A stretch of 42,493 bases of DNA, from assembly GCF_029216045.1 (NCBI RefSeq), contig NZ_JAEMVE010000007.1:1-42493 (forward strand), in the 5' to 3' direction. The DNA is from Sulfurimonas sp. MAG313 (GTDB lineage Bacteria > Campylobacterota > Campylobacteria > Campylobacterales > Sulfurimonadaceae). Below are positions 41,565-42,493 of the stretch, piece after piece. The notes beneath the pieces were generated by a model, which had not been told where the DNA came from, did no database searches, and was given only the letters and a program-made list of their open reading frames with translations. Both the position numbers and the translations under genes were made by a program. How positions within the stretch are numbered: position 1 is the first letter of the stretch; each line of letters begins with the position of its first letter.

Positions 41565-42493
41565 TTGAAAAAAACACTTATTTTTTGGGGTGAAAAGTAT
41601 CTTTTTTCCCCTGGTCCTTTTGAAAAGTCTCTTTCCTTTTTAGTACTTCCCTTGTCTTTTTTATATTGTTGTATTGTTTGGGTAAAGTACATTTTAGCTA
41701 AGCCTTTGGACCTTGATATAGTTATTGTTTCTATTGGAAACCTTATTGTAGGGGGAAGTGGTAAAACACCACTAACTGTTTCTTTGGCTTCTAGGTACGA
41801 TAATGTGGCCATTGTTTTAAGAGGTTATGGACGTGAATCTAAGGGTTTATATCTTGTTAGTGATGGAAATAAGGTCTTATGTGATGTTAAAGTAAGTGGA
41901 GATGAGGCAATGTTATATGCAAGGCTTCTTCCTACGGCCATAATTATTGTGGCAGAAGATAGAGTCTTAGGGATACAAAAAGCCAAAGAAATAGGTGCTG
42001 AGATTGTTTTTTTAGATGATGCGTATAGTAAACATTTTATAAAAAAGCTTGATCTTCTTATCTTATCTCAACAAGATAATAATTTTTGTCTTCCATCTGG
42101 TCCTTTTAGGGAACGTTTATGGAAGGGTAAAGAAGCCTTATGTATTGAAGAAAATACAGATTTTAAACGTAAGGTGAGTATCTCTCATAAAACAAAAAAG
42201 ATGGTCTTAGTAACAGCTATTTCTAAGCCTCAACGCTTGGACCCTTATTTAGAAGGAATTATAGATAAGGTATATTTTCCAGATCATTATAGTTTTTCTA
42301 ACAAAGAGCTTAAAGATATTCTTTTGTGCTTTGGAGCGGACTCTTTATTAGTAACGCATAAAGACGCGGTTAAAATGCATGGCTTTGACGTGCCCTTGTC
42401 CTTTTTAGATCTTGATTTAGAAGTAAATGAGAGAATTCACGAAAGTGTCCAAGAATATGTTAAAATTTCAAAACTAGATAAGTCGGTTCTACC
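41565..42493 (+). CDS. lpxK: Tetraacyldisaccharide 4'-kinase LpxK, partial
   Basis: Phosphorylates the 4' position of the lipid A disaccharide at the inner membrane. Seen: an N-terminal hydrophobic segment (about 25-45), V-S-I-G-N-L-I-V-G-G-S-G-K-T-P (about 55-69, the LpxK P-loop), L-R-G-Y-G-R, E-D-R, F-L-D-D-A (usual form L-D-D-G) and T-H-K-D-A-V-K. The frame runs off the window after about 309 codons, nearly the full usual length. The start is TTG at 41565, after an in-frame stop at 41553; its 9-nt distance from the aminotransferase stop makes co-transcription likely. Confidence 0.9.
   Translation, partial: MKKTLIFWGEKYLFSPGPFEKSLSFLVLPLSFLYCCIVWVKYILAKPLDLDIVIVSIGNLIVGGSGKTPLTVSLASRYDNVAIVLRGYGRESKGLYLVSDGNKVLCDVKVSGDEAMLYARLLPTAIIIVAEDRVLGIQKAKEIGAEIVFLDDAYSKHFIKKLDLLILSQQDNNFCLPSGPFRERLWKGKEALCIEENTDFKRKVSISHKTKKMVLVTAISKPQRLDPYLEGIIDKVYFPDHYSFSNKELKDILLCFGADSLLVTHKDAVKMHGFDVPLSFLDLDLEVNERIHESVQEYVKISKLDKSVL

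Noticed and set aside
41552-41812. Minus-strand frame at the start of lpxK
   Set aside because: The plus strand codes for the LpxK P-loop and membrane anchor here, so this is a shadow.

Overview
The window looks like chromosome from a Campylobacterota (Epsilonproteobacteria) member, probably a free-living Sulfurimonas/Sulfurovum/Arcobacter-like organism. The grounds are the AT-rich composition, a CheV with one CheW and one receiver domain, a short FtsY, an N-terminally anchored RNase Y, flagellar FliL beside AcpS, and a nadE - DegT aminotransferase - lpxK run. Genus is an inference; no rRNA or tRNA gene was seen.

Layout. 1-400: remnant of an IS110-family element. 398-2932: GtrA-like protein, polyprenyl-phosphate sugar synthase and GT39-type transferase (lipid-linked sugar pathway). 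3084-5125: an LptF/LptG permease facing cheV. 5229-9615: tight five-gene run (periplasmic adaptor, argD, TolC-like protein, MidA-like methyltransferase, thiS). 9646-14439: mostly minus-strand housekeeping (acpS, fliL, radA, ftsY, a TlpA-like lipoprotein) plus one plus-strand methyltransferase. 14540-16664: 5-formyl-THF cyclo-ligase and rny. 16665-19628: the accessory part, with a 265-bp MITE-like element (31-bp inverted ends, 4-bp target duplication), a PIF1-like helicase preceded by a remnant resembling its own start, and a broken LRV-repeat gene. 19629-25919: methyltransferase, tlyA-ribF, a DUF255 thioredoxin-like protein, DUF4395-Rrf2, DUF3108. 25989-29602: lipoprotein, DEAD-box helicase, an unknown small protein and a possible PD-(D/E)XK-fold protein. 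29599-33093: minus-strand coaBC-uppS-prepilin peptidase-truA. 33162-39386: flavoprotein, a YoeB-like toxin-antitoxin pair, CDF transporter with a small secreted protein, cmoB-hotdog thioesterase, MBL hydrolase, DUF455 protein and a small unknown. 39487-end: nadE, DegT-like aminotransferase and lpxK, which runs off the window.

Most genes are ordinary biosynthesis, envelope and RNA-modification functions in short operons with start/stop overlaps. No phage, CRISPR array or complete defence island was seen. The points most worth a second look are the MITE-like element and a 12-bp intergenic repeat matching its end (seven copies on the same strand), five genes with a -10 box only 5-6 nt before the start codon (predicted leaderless mRNAs), a DegT-family protein whose PLP lysine appears displaced by one residue, a nuclease-like protein with an E-x-T motif, a likely AUU start in the gtrA-like gene, and a 57-residue secreted protein overlapping the CDF gene stop.
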